Origin: Actinostola sp. cb2023
Taxonomy: Eukaryota > Cnidaria > Anthozoa > Actiniaria > Actinostolidae
NCBI GenBank assembly: GCA_033675265.1
Contig: JAUJYZ010001239.1
Span: 280,524 to 344,523, forward strand
DNA: 64,000 nt
Direction of reading: 5' to 3'
In this document: in pieces, positions 43,086 through 56,392 of the stretch
How positions within the stretch are numbered: the first letter of the stretch is position 1
Layout: each line of letters begins with the position of its first letter
Program-made: the position numbers and the translations under genes
Notes under the pieces: generated by a model
Database searches by the model: none
What the model saw: the letters and a program-made list of their open reading frames with translations, nothing else
What the model was told of the DNA's origin: nothing

Positions 43086-43094
43086 AGTCTAATT

Positions 43095-44451
43095 GACTAA
43101 ACGAATAGCGTGATAAAGACTAATTGTTGGTTTGCTTCGGATTATTTGAGTAAAATTTAATAGCAGGGAATAGCGTGATGAATGTGTTGTAATGTTTTTC
43201 ATACGGATTTAGAAAATTGTAAAACATAGTTTTGTTTAATTTTGCAATTAAACTATTCATCTACTGTGATGTACTGTATATCTCGTAATGGAACTTCAGT
43301 GTTTTCCACTTTATGCATTGTTGTAATTCAGCCATGTTTTCTGTAAAACGTTGTGTCCCTGCTACAGCTCATTTTTACATTAAAATCGTATGTAGCTAAC
43401 AGTTAAATATATTGTATTGGACAAATAGGGTAGGAGAGCGGAAGGGAGGGAGGGCAAAAAGACTCAGTTATAAAAAGCACAGTTATCTAGAACAATTTTC
43501 ATGTGTAGATTGATTTTGCTTAGCCCGTGAAATACATATTGGGTTAATAGACGTGAATATATCTTAATTTCATTGTATTCTTCGGTGGTCATTGGACGAT
43601 TAGACTTTGTTTATTAGCCAATTGTATTTCACGGGTTCAATAAAACCACTCTAAAAATCCAAGATTGTGAAGTTGTCCGAATATAGCCCAAAAAAAAACA
43701 TGACGCATTTTAGTTTTAGTGGGAAAATTAAAAAGTTCATGTATGTACCGATATAATTACGAACTCCCGCTTTTGTTCTATGCAATGTGTATATGCATGG
43801 TTTCAGACATGAATTATATCCCATGTTCGTAAGAGTGAATTTTCTTGTAAACAAAAGAAAGTTCGTTGCGTACTCGGAAGGAACTTCGTGTACTCGGAAC
43901 TCTTTCCGACTTCATTCATCAAATCGGATCCAATAAGAATACTAATATATTCTGCCGATCCCTACCTTGAACGTTCGTAAACACGTGACGTTCATCTGAC
44001 TGAAAAACACTGAATTAATGTTCTCCACTGCAAAGTATAAAGCGACTTTTATATGACATGTTTTCTCACTTCTTGCCTCGACTAATTAGGCACAGCTACA
44101 GTCTACTTAAAGTAGATTGGGTAAGGTTTGTTTTATCGAGAATATTTCAGATATTTCGACATTTTCGACACATTTTGTAGCCAAAATATCACCACAACCA
44201 TCACTCTCCGATCGATGCGGATGACCAGTGTAAAGTGGAATTATGAGCCCAGCATCTATGAATTGAGCCTCGTAAGGATAATTATTGTTGTTATTGGCCT
44301 CGTTTCAGGATATCTTGGCCCTTTCGAGAGATAATTAACCAGCTGATTAATGCCATTTATGGAGGAGCGAGATGCCTTCGCGTTGTCAAAGACCCCAGAC
44401 AAACACGCCACTTCATCGAGTCACCTTGTCTATGAAAGCCTATCAAAAATT
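43095..44451. other. 3' flank of peptide gene 1, then gene-free
   Basis: To about 43660 it aligns with the 3' flanks of gene 2 (58270-58800) and gene 3, including 'acgaatagcgtgataaagac' and a 'gttcaataaaaccactc' stretch. Beyond that, no gene is recognised. Confidence 0.65.
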
Positions 44452-45639
44452 CGTAGTTACTAAAACCCGGAACCAGCCACAACGAGCCACAACGAGCCAC
44501 AACGAGCCACAACGAGCCACAACGACCCACAACGACCCACAACGATCCACACAACGACCCACAACGATCCACAACGACCCACCAGTGATACCAAATAACG
44601 ATACAAAATCTCAAAAGTAAACAAGACCAAAATTCCACTCGCCGAATCGCCATTTGAACTCCAGTTACCGGTTTTACAAGTAGTTTCTTTGAGATGTGCT
44701 CATTCGGCGATAAAGCCGTACTTATTTCTTATAAGCTTACTGAATAAAAATACGAGATTCTGTTTAAAGAATTTCATAAAAATTATATCCACGATTTGTG
44801 CTGATCTCGGGTTCTGTGTCGGTTCTGTGGCTAAAATGAAAACAATCAGGCGTTCCGCTACTGACATTTTGACATGTGAATGGGAGACAACTGCATGAGA
44901 CGACTTCGTTTATCCCTCGTGCAGTGGGAATAACATTCCGTAGTCATGGATGCATCAAGGTAAACCTGTTGTTGTTTGAGAATAAATACATTATTATATC
45001 ATCACTAAAATCATTGGTACCGAAAATAATTTCATTTTGTGTGTGTCTGATTTGACTATTACACTTTATCAAGTAATTTTTGTTTCACGGGTTAAGTAAA
45101 ATAACTCTATTAGCATTAAAAACGTAATGTTTTCTTACCTTAAGATCATCCATGACTACGGACTGAACTATTCCCACTGCATGAGGGATAAACGAAGTCG
45201 TCTCATGCAGTTGTCTCACATTCACATGTCAAAATGTCAGTAGCGGAACGCATGATTGTTTTCATTTTAGCCACAGAACCGACACAGAACCCGAGATCAG
45301 CACAAATCGTGGATATAATTTTTATGAAATTCTTTAAACAGAATCTCGTATTTTTATTCAGTAAGCTTATAAGAAATAAGTACGGCTTTATCGCCGAATG
45401 AGCACATCTCAAAGAAACTACTTGTAAAACCGGTAACTGGAGTTCAAATGGCGATTCGGCGAGTGGAATTTTGGTCTTGTTTACTTTTGAGATTTTGTAT
45501 CGTTATTTGGTATCACTGGTGGGTCGTTGTGGGTCGTTGTGTGGATCGTTGTGGGTCGTTGTGGGTCGTTGTGGATCGTTGTGGCTCGTTGTGGCTCGTT
45601 GTGGGTCGTTGTGGCTGGTTCCGGGTTTTAGTAACTACG
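44452..45639. mobile_element. 1.19-kb foldback element, Mutator-like, 10-bp target duplication
   Basis: Flanked by atcaaaaatt at 44442-44451 and 45640-45649. The ends cgtagttactaaaacccgg and ccgggttttagtaactacg are perfect inverted copies. The arms are about 500 bp and nearly identical. Subterminal tandem copies of 'cacaacgagc' and 'cacaacgacc' type lie at both ends. Matching short frames on opposite strands (44689-44898 plus, 45203-45412 minus) are just the two arms. No transposase is present. Confidence 0.9.
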
Positions 45640-45764
45640 ATCAAAAATTATATTATACGGCGGAAGCAAAATTAATATTGTATAACAACTCCACAATCTA
45701 CATCATATATTGATATATAGTCTGGTATTCGATCACCTTGTAAACTAGTTAAAAATGTGGTTTC

Positions 45765-48167
45765 ATCTCAAGTATATTAAGGCCTGACACATGGGCCTAA
45801 TTAGCATAAAAATCAATATTTTCTATTTACTGAAAACTATTCATGCTTTGGAGATAGAACTTCGCCAAAATGTTTAGTCCCATGAGTGTGTGAAAATTTG
45901 ATGTGGTTTATTGGATGTGATGGGTCACGTGACAAATAACATGGCCACATATGTCGAAAACATTCAGCTCAAAATGGGGTACATAGAAACTTTTCTAAGA
46001 ATAATGGATCACATGTCTAAATGTTACGTTTTGAAAGGTCTTTCTAAATCCGCCTTTTAACGTTGTCCTTAATCATTAGTTATAGAGATAATTCACAAAA
46101 CAGGTCACGTGACCAATCCAGTTATTTGATTATTTTTAATTTTCTCCTTAATGAAAATATGTAGACACCATTAAAAGGCGGTAATAGAAAGATATCTACC
46201 AAAGGTATTTAATGAAACATTAGTTAGTATTCTAAGAAAAGTCTCTACGTACCCCATTTTCGATTGAATTTTTCAATCAGTCTTGACCACGTGATTTGTC
46301 ACGTGACACTTCATTTGCTATTATCGCGATTAGATTTTCACAAATTCATGGATCTTAACATTTTGGAGAAGTTTTAGCTTCAAAGCATGAATGGTATTTA
46401 GTTTATAGAAAATAATGTGTTTATGCTAATTAGGCTCCTGTGTCAGGCCTTAAAGGGGGACTCTGATCAAAATCGACCCTTCTTGGAGTGACTTTTCTCC
46501 AGCGTCTACTAAAAGTATATAGATAAACTAATAAAAATACAAAACATTTTTGTTTTTGGTCCAGAGAGTGTCGAGAAATCCTCATGAGAAGAGGCCGAAA
46601 TCACCCGTACGCCATGTTGGTTTTGAATAAACGAGCCCGTGATAAACAGACAGCGGTTGGTCTCTGTGACGTCATCCAATCAACCCATTGAACACGTCCG
46701 TACATTCACATACAAAGTCTTGTAAAATACTACCCAGTTTTATTGATGTTTCTTCGTCTTATTTTGTCATTCAGCCCTCCAATACATTTTTCAGGCAGTT
46801 AGGGCTCATCACCTAGCACCAGAAGTTTCTAATGTGGATAGAACTGTGATATATATCTTGCTAAACGAACCTGAAGTTTTTGAGAATACCGGCTTCGTGT
46901 CAGGCACTCTTGGCCTTACGACTTCAAAATGGATTTGAGATCTAATTGTTATCATATCAAATCGGCAGCATACAGATTTGTAAGCATATCCCAAGTAAAC
47001 GATTTTCTTATGAAGCATTCGTGAAAGCCGAGGGCCAGAAAGATTTAAGGATTGTATAGCTTATATTGTGACTGTAGAAGAACAAGTTACAATGCCCGGC
47101 GAACACGGCTCCCGCCGAGACACTCACAGTATACATGTTACGACACTTTTAATTTTCAACACCAGAATCATTGGAAATTGATAATAAAATGCATAGAATG
47201 AACAGTTTTCTTGCAGATTAATTGCTTTCTAAAAAATAATTTATGAGATAGGATTTTAAAATCTGTTGTCCGTACAACTGCAGTGTGTTGACAATCGTGC
47301 AAAGCAGATTGACCAGTATAGGTCAGTCGCATCGGGTCATCCTGAAGTACATTTCGTGACTACTACTAACATTTACTGGTAGTATTAGGAGACTATTAAA
47401 TTGTGAAGTATTTATATACATCAGATTCGTGGATATATCCAACTTCTTTTAGTTTTATACCGAAAAATAATTATTGAGCAGATCAGTCACCATACAACAT
47501 GGTAAACATGTACGGCGTATGTTTCTAGTTGACTCATAATACAGGTCACGCTCCTGCCCTTGAAGAGACTTCAGATGATGAATTCGTGGCATAAATATGT
47601 CGAAATTAATCTTACCAGAAGTCCCAACGTACACTTTAGATCCTCTTATATGTTAGGATATGGAAGAGTATATATTTGGGAGTTATATCCTGCTCGAACG
47701 CCGAAAGCGGCGGACTTGAGAATACGTGAGAGTACGTAACATTCAGCTATAAATCATAATGGATTCGTCGAATTCTGCAGTGAAAATATCTTTTTGGGGA
47801 TGTATTTGTCGCTTGAACACAGCAACTTGATTGTATATTTTGCTATTTGGCAATCAAAATAATATTAGAATGGATAAAGCGTGATTTTCCGTGGATATTT
47901 TCAGAGACCTCCATACTTTGCCTTGTAGCCGAATATTTGGGTTGATTGGATGACGTCACTACCGCCCGTTCCAGTCTCCCTCCAAGTTTTCGATTTATTC
48001 ACTGGCCTCGAAAAAGAAAAAGAAAAAACTAGCACTTGCCGTTGAAATTTCGAAAAACCGTTTGGTAGAGTTATTATTGATAGCTTCAAGATTGTAATTA
48101 CAGAGTTTCAGCTGGTTTAAAAGTTTGAGGTATTTTGATCAGAGTCCCCCTTTAATACACTTGAGAT
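45765..48167. mobile_element. foldback element interrupted by a second foldback
   Basis: The outer ends atctcaagtatattaaggcc and ttaa...tacacttgagat match the termini at 807-1493. The arms include catgctttggagatag and its inverse and several CACGTG sites. The right arm is split at its TTAA by 46454-48151. Confidence 0.8.
46454..48151. mobile_element. 1.7-kb foldback inserted at TTAA (piggyBac-type target)
   Basis: The ends agggggactctgatcaaaat and attttgatcagagtccccct are inverted. TTAA is present on both sides (46450-46453, 48152-48155), and the relative at 807-1493 has a single TTAA at that place. The arms include a paired gtgacgtcatccaatcaa block. There is no transposase frame. Confidence 0.83.
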
Positions 48168-49198
48168 CAGTAACTCGAAGAAAAAGAGGCCGTCTCGACT
48201 TTGTTTACGAAAATAATTGATTCCCTCAAGAGCCGAAAATCAAGACATAATTAAAGACAGCTTTTTATTATGCCATACTCTACTAGTATTATCGCAGTAG
48301 ACACATGTCCCAATCGGGGCCCTATTTTTCGGCCCCTTGTTATTATTAGAAGCACGTTAATTGTAGGTTCAAACACAGTTCCCGCGTTTTCTAATACAAA
48401 CAGAAGCCCACCATAATTAAATATTGCTTCTCGAACATCAAAAATGTTCCTTCAAGTTAAGAGAGCAAAATTCCTATGAATCTATTTAACAAATTAAATA
48501 TGGTGTTTAGTTATGATTTTTACAGCAAATCTACATGGATTGATTTCGATTATGTATGAAATTATATTCTAATTAAGATATTGTTCAGTTCCATATCTAG
48601 TAAACATATTACTTGCATGATGATCCGTAAGCCCTCCAACAACAGGAACGTTACGTATTTACTTTATACTCTGTATAATATAATGGCTAATTTACATCGC
48701 TTACATTAATTAGATGTGTAATTACAGAAACGCGTCCATGGAATATTTATTATTAATATTTTTTGATTTTTTAACAACTTTTATTTGAAATAAAATAACC
48801 GTAAATTATATAATAACAAGGAACTAATAATAAGGCAAGGTGCGAACGGGACGCGAAGACTCATGCTAGGCACCAACCCCTGCGCTTAGCAGATTGTTGA
48901 TTCTTGAAGAAGAAAAACAAACAAGCAAATGAAACAGATCTATGGTCTTAGAAAAAGCATATTGAATTGTATGTAAACTACTGGTACTAAAAAAAAATAT
49001 ATATGTATATATTACCGGTTTGCACTTTCGTCATCGTAAAATTTTCTGTGCCTTATGTTGAGTATGATTGATCAAATGGTCTTACAACCAAAAGAGCAGT
49101 CAAAATCATGTATCTCAACCCAATTTTGAGTTATAAGAAGCTTTCAATGCCGAGATATGAGCGATCAAATGTGCGCATTATTTAGTGTGAATATTTGG

Positions 49199-49245
49199 GG
49201 CCGCCATCTTGGTGTACAACCGTAGTACACCAACATGGCGGCCAA
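49199..49245. repeat. hairpin
   Basis: ggccgccatcttggtgtac faces gtacaccaacatggcggcc with one mismatch. The loop is about 9 bp. Confidence 0.8.
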
Positions 49246-50974
49246 AACACCGAGAATCAAAATCACGTTAATATTACAAACAGCTCAGTTTCTCAATAGA
49301 GATATTAATAAAATCAAACTTACATATCATTTACGAAGTAAAAAACGCGCACGTAACATTTGAAGCAAATTTCCCTAATTATCTGGCTTTAGAATACACG
49401 TGACAGTGTTGCGTGACAGAAATTGACTCTCAATAAATCAAAAACCAAACATCGAAAGTACACATTTTTTTGTGAAGACTTTTCTTATGGATATAAACAA
49501 AATATCAAACAAACAGTTTTGTACGATGAATATTGTATGATGTCTTTAGACCTTAGATATTAGTATTAATTTGTCAGTGTTTTGCTTGGTTGGTCAGATT
49601 CATTCACTTGATTCTACATTAAAAAAGCATATGCACTTCTAGACTGAAGCAAAAGCCGATCGATGACTGAGTTATTTCATTTTCTTTTTTCTTTATTACA
49701 AATATTATTTAATACAATCATTTGACAAAAGACAGTTATAAGAATACATGAAGAAAAATAAAAACGAATTACAAGAGTATCATAATGCTTTTACAATGTT
49801 GATTAAGTTGGTTTCAATTAATTAAACACGAATCCTAAAATCTTCTTGAACATATCTCGTACATTTTTGCAGAGCAAAACTGTGAATCATTATCCCAAAA
49901 GAAACCATAATGGTTTCCTGACCATAGAAAACAAGCATGCGTGTTAAATTATCCGCATGTGAAGCGTGGCTATTTTATGACAATAACTGGTTTCCCTCCA
50001 AATATATTATACTATTGTATGAAGCCAAATAGTTTTAGCTATGCAATACTCGACCAGCAGATCTAGTTTTAGATGAAGATGTATTTCTGAACTTTCATTA
50101 TTTCCGAAGTAGAAGCTTGTTAATTTTAGGTTCAATCACATGCCAGTTCCCGCGTTTTCCTATTCAACACGAAGCCCGCCATAATTAAATATTGGCTTCT
50201 CTAGCATCAAAGACGATCCTTCAAGACAGAACAATTCATATGAATCAAACAGGCATGAATCTATCAAAAATGTTCAAGACAGCAATATTCACATGAATCT
50301 ATCAACCTATTAAATATGGCGTTTAGTGAACATTTCGGATAGAATGTTTATTATTGTAGGTTCTAACACAGTTCCCACGTATTCTTATACAACCATGCAG
50401 AAGCCCGCCATAACAGACTAGTTAACATATCACATGCATAATGATACATAAACCCTCCAAGATCTCCAACACCAGCAAAGTATTTACTTAACACTCTGTA
50501 TAATGATGTTACTATCAACGTAGAGATAACCTTGAACAGTCATATCGTGGTTTTATACAAGGCAAATATTTGAATTAATATCACAATTAATTATCCCTTC
50601 CATATTCCTTAACCCCTCCCCTCCCTACCAACTCCAACCATCACACACAATACTATTCGTTTGTCCGAGAAAGTCGGCAAGAAACTTAGAACGAGCTGGT
50701 AATTCGCGAAATAATAATCAAAACCCGCCATAATGGTTTGTTAACCATAGAAAACAATAACACAGCGCGCCCGTGCCTGGATTATGACAAAATCTGGTTT
50801 CCCGCCAAATTTATTTTAGTAATTATATGAAACCAAATAGCTTTAGTTATGCAATACTCGACGAGAAGATCTATATGTTTAAAACGAAGATGTGTTTTTT
50901 GACAATTTGTGTTCTGAGCTTTCGCTATTTCAGCTGTAGCATGTTTCTCCTTTGCTGTTTTGTCACATTACTAG

Positions 50975-51128
50975 TTAAGCCGAATCCACACGAGCAAATC
51001 AGTTTCCTTGACAAGTTTGCTTTGACAAGGAAGACTTGCTCGCGTAGATGACAAAAACATCGCCAATTTTTCCTTGTCAAGGAAAACATGTCAAGGAAAA
51101 CTTGTTCGTGTAAACAGATGCGGCTTAA
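50975..51128. mobile_element. TTAA-ended foldback MITE, copy 2
   Basis: Paralogous to 29311-29457 at the equivalent position of the repeated block. It is absent from the third block, near 60900. Confidence 0.8.
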
Positions 51129-51849
51129 AAGTCAACAATTTGCTTGCATGATGTTGCATGCATATAAGCGGCCGCCGCCGACCTGTAATGCTATGATAGT
51201 GTTACTTAATACTCTGATCTGTTTAATACATAATATAAATTGCTTACATGTATTTTTAAAATGTGTAGTTGCAGAATCGAAACCATGGCAGATTTATTAT
51301 TTAGACGCTTTGATTGTGATCTTACAAAAAAATGCCAAACAAATAAAACAGATTGAACGTCCTAGAAAAAGGAAATGGTTTGAATTATTACTCGTGCCTT
51401 TGTAATACCAGACAAAACGTCTGCATATATATGTGCAAAACCAGACAAGCGCGATGACCCCGAGATGATCTCGGAGCGAATTCGTGCACGCACTGCGTCT
51501 AGTCACAAATAAGCAAGAGTTCATCACAGTCTACTAGCATACTTTGGTAAATAGTTAGTGCAATAAGAAGACGAAGAGCACGGAGACAAAACACACTTCA
51601 CTGCATCAAGCTACAAATCTGCAGCAACAACGTCAGGGCCGGTTCCTTCAAGACATCAAAATCCATATGAATCTATCAAACAATTAAATATGGCCTTTAT
51701 GGCTAACATTTTTAGAGGAATTTTACATTGGATTGACATTAATTATGTATGGAATTCCATTTGAACTGATAGCTTGTTTTCGTTTCGAACGTCAGACGAC
51801 TGGCGCCGGAACAACTTGCTTGGATGATAATGATCCATTAGGGTAACCG

Positions 51850-51955
51850 GTCATGACTCGCCCCTTGCCACGACGCCCCCTACCATGACGCCCCCAAAGT
51901 GCCATGACGCTCCCAAAGTGTCATGACGCCCGCAATACAGTGAGTCATGACGCCC
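51850..51955. repeat. short imperfect CATGACGCCC repeats
   Basis: About six copies of (c)catgacgccccc, some followed by aaagtg, in a GC-richer patch. It is missing from the related DNA at 26.9 kb. Confidence 0.75.
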
Positions 51956-52186
51956 CATATATGTTGTACTTGTTTATTTTATTCCAAATGATCTTTTTAC
52001 CTGGAATATTGTCTCTAATAAAAACTTTCACAGTAACTTCCTGGTAAGAGAAAGGTTTTTGATTGTGCGCAATCACGTTGCGTGATGTGTTCGGTACTTG
52101 TATGTTTTGCTTGGTTAGCTGGGCAAAGCCAGTAATATATTGTTATCGCTTTCAAGGCCATGAATCCCAGCTGGAAATTCAAGGTT

Positions 52187-52244
52187 GAATGCTTCATTTC
52201 TCTCCCCGATGATATAAAAGAAGCCCGGAGAGCTTCTACTGCTC
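52187..52244 (+). promoter_or_regulatory. core promoter of peptide gene 2
   Basis: TATA box at 52213-52220 in gatgatataaaagaagcccg, with the initiator TCAGTT around 52243-52248, 32 bp downstream. It is nearly identical to the promoters at 29.86 and 61.25 kb. Confidence 0.75.
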
Positions 52245-52310
52245 AGTTTGTGTTCACTTTGGAACGAAACCTACTTGATCCTTGATCTGCAGATTGTCTA
52301 CTAAGATAAG
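52245..52310 (+). other. peptide gene 2, non-coding exon 1 (5'UTR)
   Basis: About 66 nt ending AAG|GTAAGC. It pairs with the acceptor at 57817, giving a 5.5-kb 5'UTR intron that contains several insertions absent from the gene 3 intron. Confidence 0.7.
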
Positions 52311-52384
52311 GTAAGCAAGAAAATTGTTGAGTACTACTATACCCTAGCTAGCTAAAAAAGGTGTCGATAGGTGTGTTTTAGTGG

Positions 52385-52505
52385 AGGGCGGGTGTTATTC
52401 GAGTTACGCGCTTCGAGTTAATTGCTTCGAGTTACGCGCTTTTCGAGTTACGCGCTCGACCACACCCAAATCGATATTTGCCACACCCAGCGCGTAACTC
52501 GAAGT
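52385..52505. repeat. cluster of cgagttacgcgc motifs
   Basis: Three direct copies and one inverted copy of 'cgagttacgcgc' lie within 120 bp, just inside the gene 2 intron. No counterpart exists in genes 1 or 3. Confidence 0.75.
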
Positions 52506-53599
52506 GACTAAGATAATTTATCATCCACCATATTTCACAGTCCATGATTATTACCTTCTAAGTAGAATCTCCTTTTTGAAGTGACCATTACTTAATTTAG
52601 CTTCTCCATAAAGCCGAGATCTTTACCCGGTGGAAATGTTTCGGTCTCCATTTTGATAACCGTCAAGACTAAAACTCCGAAAAAATACATAATCCTTGCA
52701 TTACTTTTATCTCGATAGAGATATTCTTACACATTAATACCGACGACGCGAGTCAGTATAAAACTGCTTTGAAGCTCGAAATGAACTCACAATCTGCTCT
52801 TCTTTCGCCAGACCAAGAAACGACTATCACTCAATATCATTTCGTCTATCGATGCTTACTTTTGCCCATATTTGTCCATGGAAAATGATTTAATACGTGG
52901 ATAAACTTTGCTTATCAATGGCCACCATTATTTAGATTTGCTAGCTTCCCGAAATTTCCCCGAGCCTGGTAGTGACGTAATAACGAGGGGACCAATCAGA
53001 TGCGTTCTAGAAATAGATTCGCTGTGCCTAAAAATATATTTAAAAACACTATCGTGGGGCACGGGGATTCGTTCTCTTATATCATATTCTCTTGTTTCAA
53101 TATCGACTAGATAGAAAAATCGAAATATAAACTTTGCCCGAAGATAGGTTAAATAAACTACCTACCTGGCTACCTAGTGAACTAATCCATGAAAAACACT
53201 ATTTTTTGTTTATTCGGAATTGTATTTTAATGAGGTCATTGTATTTTGTTTATTTTGTTGGTAAATAATAATAATTTTGTAAATAATGTGTTTTACGTTC
53301 AATTGAAATTACATTTAGTAATATAAAAAGAACGAACATTCGATCGCCTAAATATTATCAATCAATCAATTCATTAGAGCTAATTTACGTGACGCGTGAT
53401 CAGTAATTCGAACATTTCAAATCAACATTTCAAATAACGGTTTGAATATTTCAAAGTTCAACCACGGTATCTCCTACACACCACTAAATATTTTCTCAAA
53501 AACGTTCATAAAATGAAAATTAAATTGGATGAAAATTTGTGTTAGCTAAGCCTACATACTCTGCAATCACGATGGCCTGAGTAAACAGATATAATAATT

Positions 53600-53612
53600 A
53601 ATAATAATAATT

Positions 53613-53645
<33 letters not shown>

Positions 53646-53720
53646 TTATTAAGTTATATTGCGCACTTTTCATAAAATGATCAAGTGCGCATTACAATAA
53701 CTATGACTAATTACAAAAAT
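53600..53720 (-). repeat. retroposon-type tail, minus strand
   Basis: An (AAT)n tract followed by tttattaagttatattgcgc looks like the reverse of a LINE/SINE 3' end similar to 2265-2372. Confidence 0.4.
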
Positions 53721-54204
53721 AAAATAAAAATTTATATATATATATATATCTTCTAAATATATTCGTGGATAATTGATTTTTCTGCTTGAGACTTGAGTCA
53801 GTTACGATTTACTGGTCACGCATAATGTAGGTTAGCTATGATTGTCATACGTGGGATAAGATTGCACTTATATCCGAGCCAACAACGGCTCATGTATAAA
53901 TAGGTAAGACAATATCAAAATTTATAGCATCAATAGTTTTGGGTATTATTAGTAGAGCTACTGGACACACAGCAGAGTATGTCGTGTAATTCGATCAATG
54001 AACACATGCGCATGCTTACGGGCCAATTCAAATGTACAGCTAACCGAATAAAAAACGAGAAAATATACTTAGATTTTGGGCAGCTAGATATCTTTCCGTT
54101 ATTGATTTTGAAGGCTGAACTTGCCCCTTGACCTCCGGTGCTTCCTGATTGGTTTGTCATTTGTAATCTCTCTCGTGTCAGACTTCATGTCTCCAACTGG
54201 GTCG

Positions 54205-54390
54205 CGATAAAAGGCTGAAACTGAAACGGCGGAAAGCGGAAACGGAAACGGCTGAAAGAGCGGAAAGTGCGGAAAGTGGAAAAAAGCTGAAACGGCGGAA
54301 AGTGGAAAAAAGCTGAAACGGCGGAAACGGCGGAAAAGTGGTAAAAAGCTGAAACGGCGGAAAAGTGGTAAAAAGCTGAAACGGGAATAT
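54205..54390. repeat. imperfect purine-rich repeats (gctgaaacggcggaaa)
   Basis: About eight overlapping copies of 'gctgaaacggcggaaa'-type units, some with 'agtggtaaaaa' spacers. The Phe/Ser-rich minus-strand frames are artefacts. Confidence 0.85.
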
Positions 54391-54916
54391 CGTAGAAACC
54401 ATAACTGAACACTGAACACTGAACGCTTCATTCACTGATGATGACCCAATGGTCGAAAACCTTTTGAACACATTTTAAACCTCTAAGCCTTTTATTTATT
54501 ATATTATTATTATTATTATAATTATATTATTAGAATTATTATATATATATATTTATTATTATTTTTATTTTTTTATTATTATTATTATTATTGAATTGAA
54601 AGTATTTAACTTCGTCAGGCAAAATAAATAGACGACAAGCGTATATAGACGTTTCGCCGGTGAAGGCTTCATCAGTTGTATATTTTAAACTGAAAATCAC
54701 TCTCTAAATAACTTACATTTGAATAGTGAAATACCCAGTGGTATAGGTTGATTAAACAATGCTTAATAATTACAATACAGTACATAGATATGGTGTCCTG
54801 GGAATAGTAATAACAATGTACTGTGTTATATGCAGAGAAACCTGCCTACACAGCCATTCATAATGTTTGTTGATTGTTTTCTTATTTCGAGTGCTTCAAT
54901 TACATTTATAATAATA

Positions 54917-54920
54917 AATA

Positions 54921-54977
<57 letters not shown>
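54917..54977. repeat. (ATT)n microsatellite
   Basis: About 20 uninterrupted attatt units in the gene 2 intron. Confidence 0.95.
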
Positions 54978-54978
<1 letters not shown>

Positions 54979-56137
54979 TGTTTTCTTGGTTGTTTTGACT
55001 TTGATCGTTGCGTAGTTTATCAATTACAGTATTTCACCGTCAATTCGCTCAAGAGATATTTGTAAATGCCATCAGTAAGCATATCAAACTTATGTTATAC
55101 AAAAGGTCATTGTTTCACATATGGAGATGAGGCCACGGCGGACTATCAATAAAAACAGCATGATTTTGATGCATGTTTGCTTTTTACTGCATTGTTAAAA
55201 TAAAAACCAAAAACCTACAATCGAAAAATAAACGACGAATATGTAAGGAATGAATCAGCTAGCAATTCAAGCAAAAATAAATATATTTGACCGTGGCATT
55301 TTCCGTTTCTTCAAAGTCAATCGAACTGAAATCTCTGAAGAGATATAGGAGAGCGTGACATGCGCTGCACACAAAATCCCTCTGAATCGCTTGGGAATTG
55401 TGTCAATCAAAAACATACCGCCGGATTCTAATTATAATGCTCTGTAATTGTACGCGCATTTTGATATAAAATACATGTATATCAAACTTAATTAAGCTGT
55501 GGCAAAATGAAATCTAAAACTCTTTGTTTGGTAATTGTGAACATCATATTGGTGCTCTGTATCCCGGTCTGTATGTAGAAGCTACATAGGCGAATTCGCA
55601 AATAAATTATGGCTCGGAAAGGACATTTTTTGAAGGCAATTTCCAATATTTACACGCACGAGATCAATAAGTAAGTTCGAATTTGTGATATATTTTCCCG
55701 TTGAGGAAACATATGCAGCTTTTCCATCCTCTCTTATATTTTAGCTACCTGATTTACACATTGTCAAAGGAAAAATATGAATTCAGAAATGATAAACCAG
55801 TCACGTACGAATCTGCTTTATTTAGCGGTCATAGTGAACAAATTGCTGGATCAATCGGGCCTCAAACGTGCATTAGTAAACAAAGCATTAACAAAAAAAG
55901 TTGTCCGCGTGATACTGGATCCCAACAGGAGTAAATGTTCAATGATGCAGGACATAACTTTGATATGCTTATACATGTAATTTTTAGCTTTGACCTTGAG
56001 AGGACTACCCTGGTTCCAGAGGGGCTTGCTGCTAGTACGATAGTACGAAATTACTCTCTAAACGTGAAACTTCTCAAAACCTCTGGCACCCAGGGTATGA
56101 GAGGACATAACTCCAAAATGATTTTGAAATTTAAAAT

Positions 56138-56392
56138 ACTCCAGTTTCGCATTGTTTAGAGATGACCGCTGTCCTTGACAGAAGACGCATTTGTACAGGC
56201 TTAGCCTCGATTCAGAAAACAGTCCGTGCAATTCAAAAATGTTTCTATTGTTTCATGTCAACATTTTTTTTCGTGTTCTTGTTGATATTTGTGACTAATT
56301 TACACTGACTCGACGCTAACCCTGTACAAATGCGTCTGATGTCAATAACTACAGCGGTTTTACAACGGGATCTGTGAACGCGAAAAGGGACT
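56138..56392. mobile_element. foldback MITE, 'gacgcatttgtacagg' family, copy 2
   Basis: Inserted in the gene 2 intron. The gene 1 intron is uninterrupted at the homologous spot near 31110 (caaaattctgagac), which fixes the element's ends. An AT appears on both sides. Confidence 0.85.

Larger units (their letters stand above)
48340..52200. repeat. diverged repeated block upstream of peptide gene 2
   Basis: Counterpart of 26690-29860 with the same module order. 'atgcaatactcgac' motifs lie at about 50041 and 50852. The segment 51620-51840 matches 26696-26920. No conserved coding frame. Confidence 0.68.

Noticed and set aside
44689..45412. Two near-identical 69-codon frames as a duplicated gene pair
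   Set aside because: They are the two arms of the foldback 44452-45639 on opposite strands, with no protein-like features.
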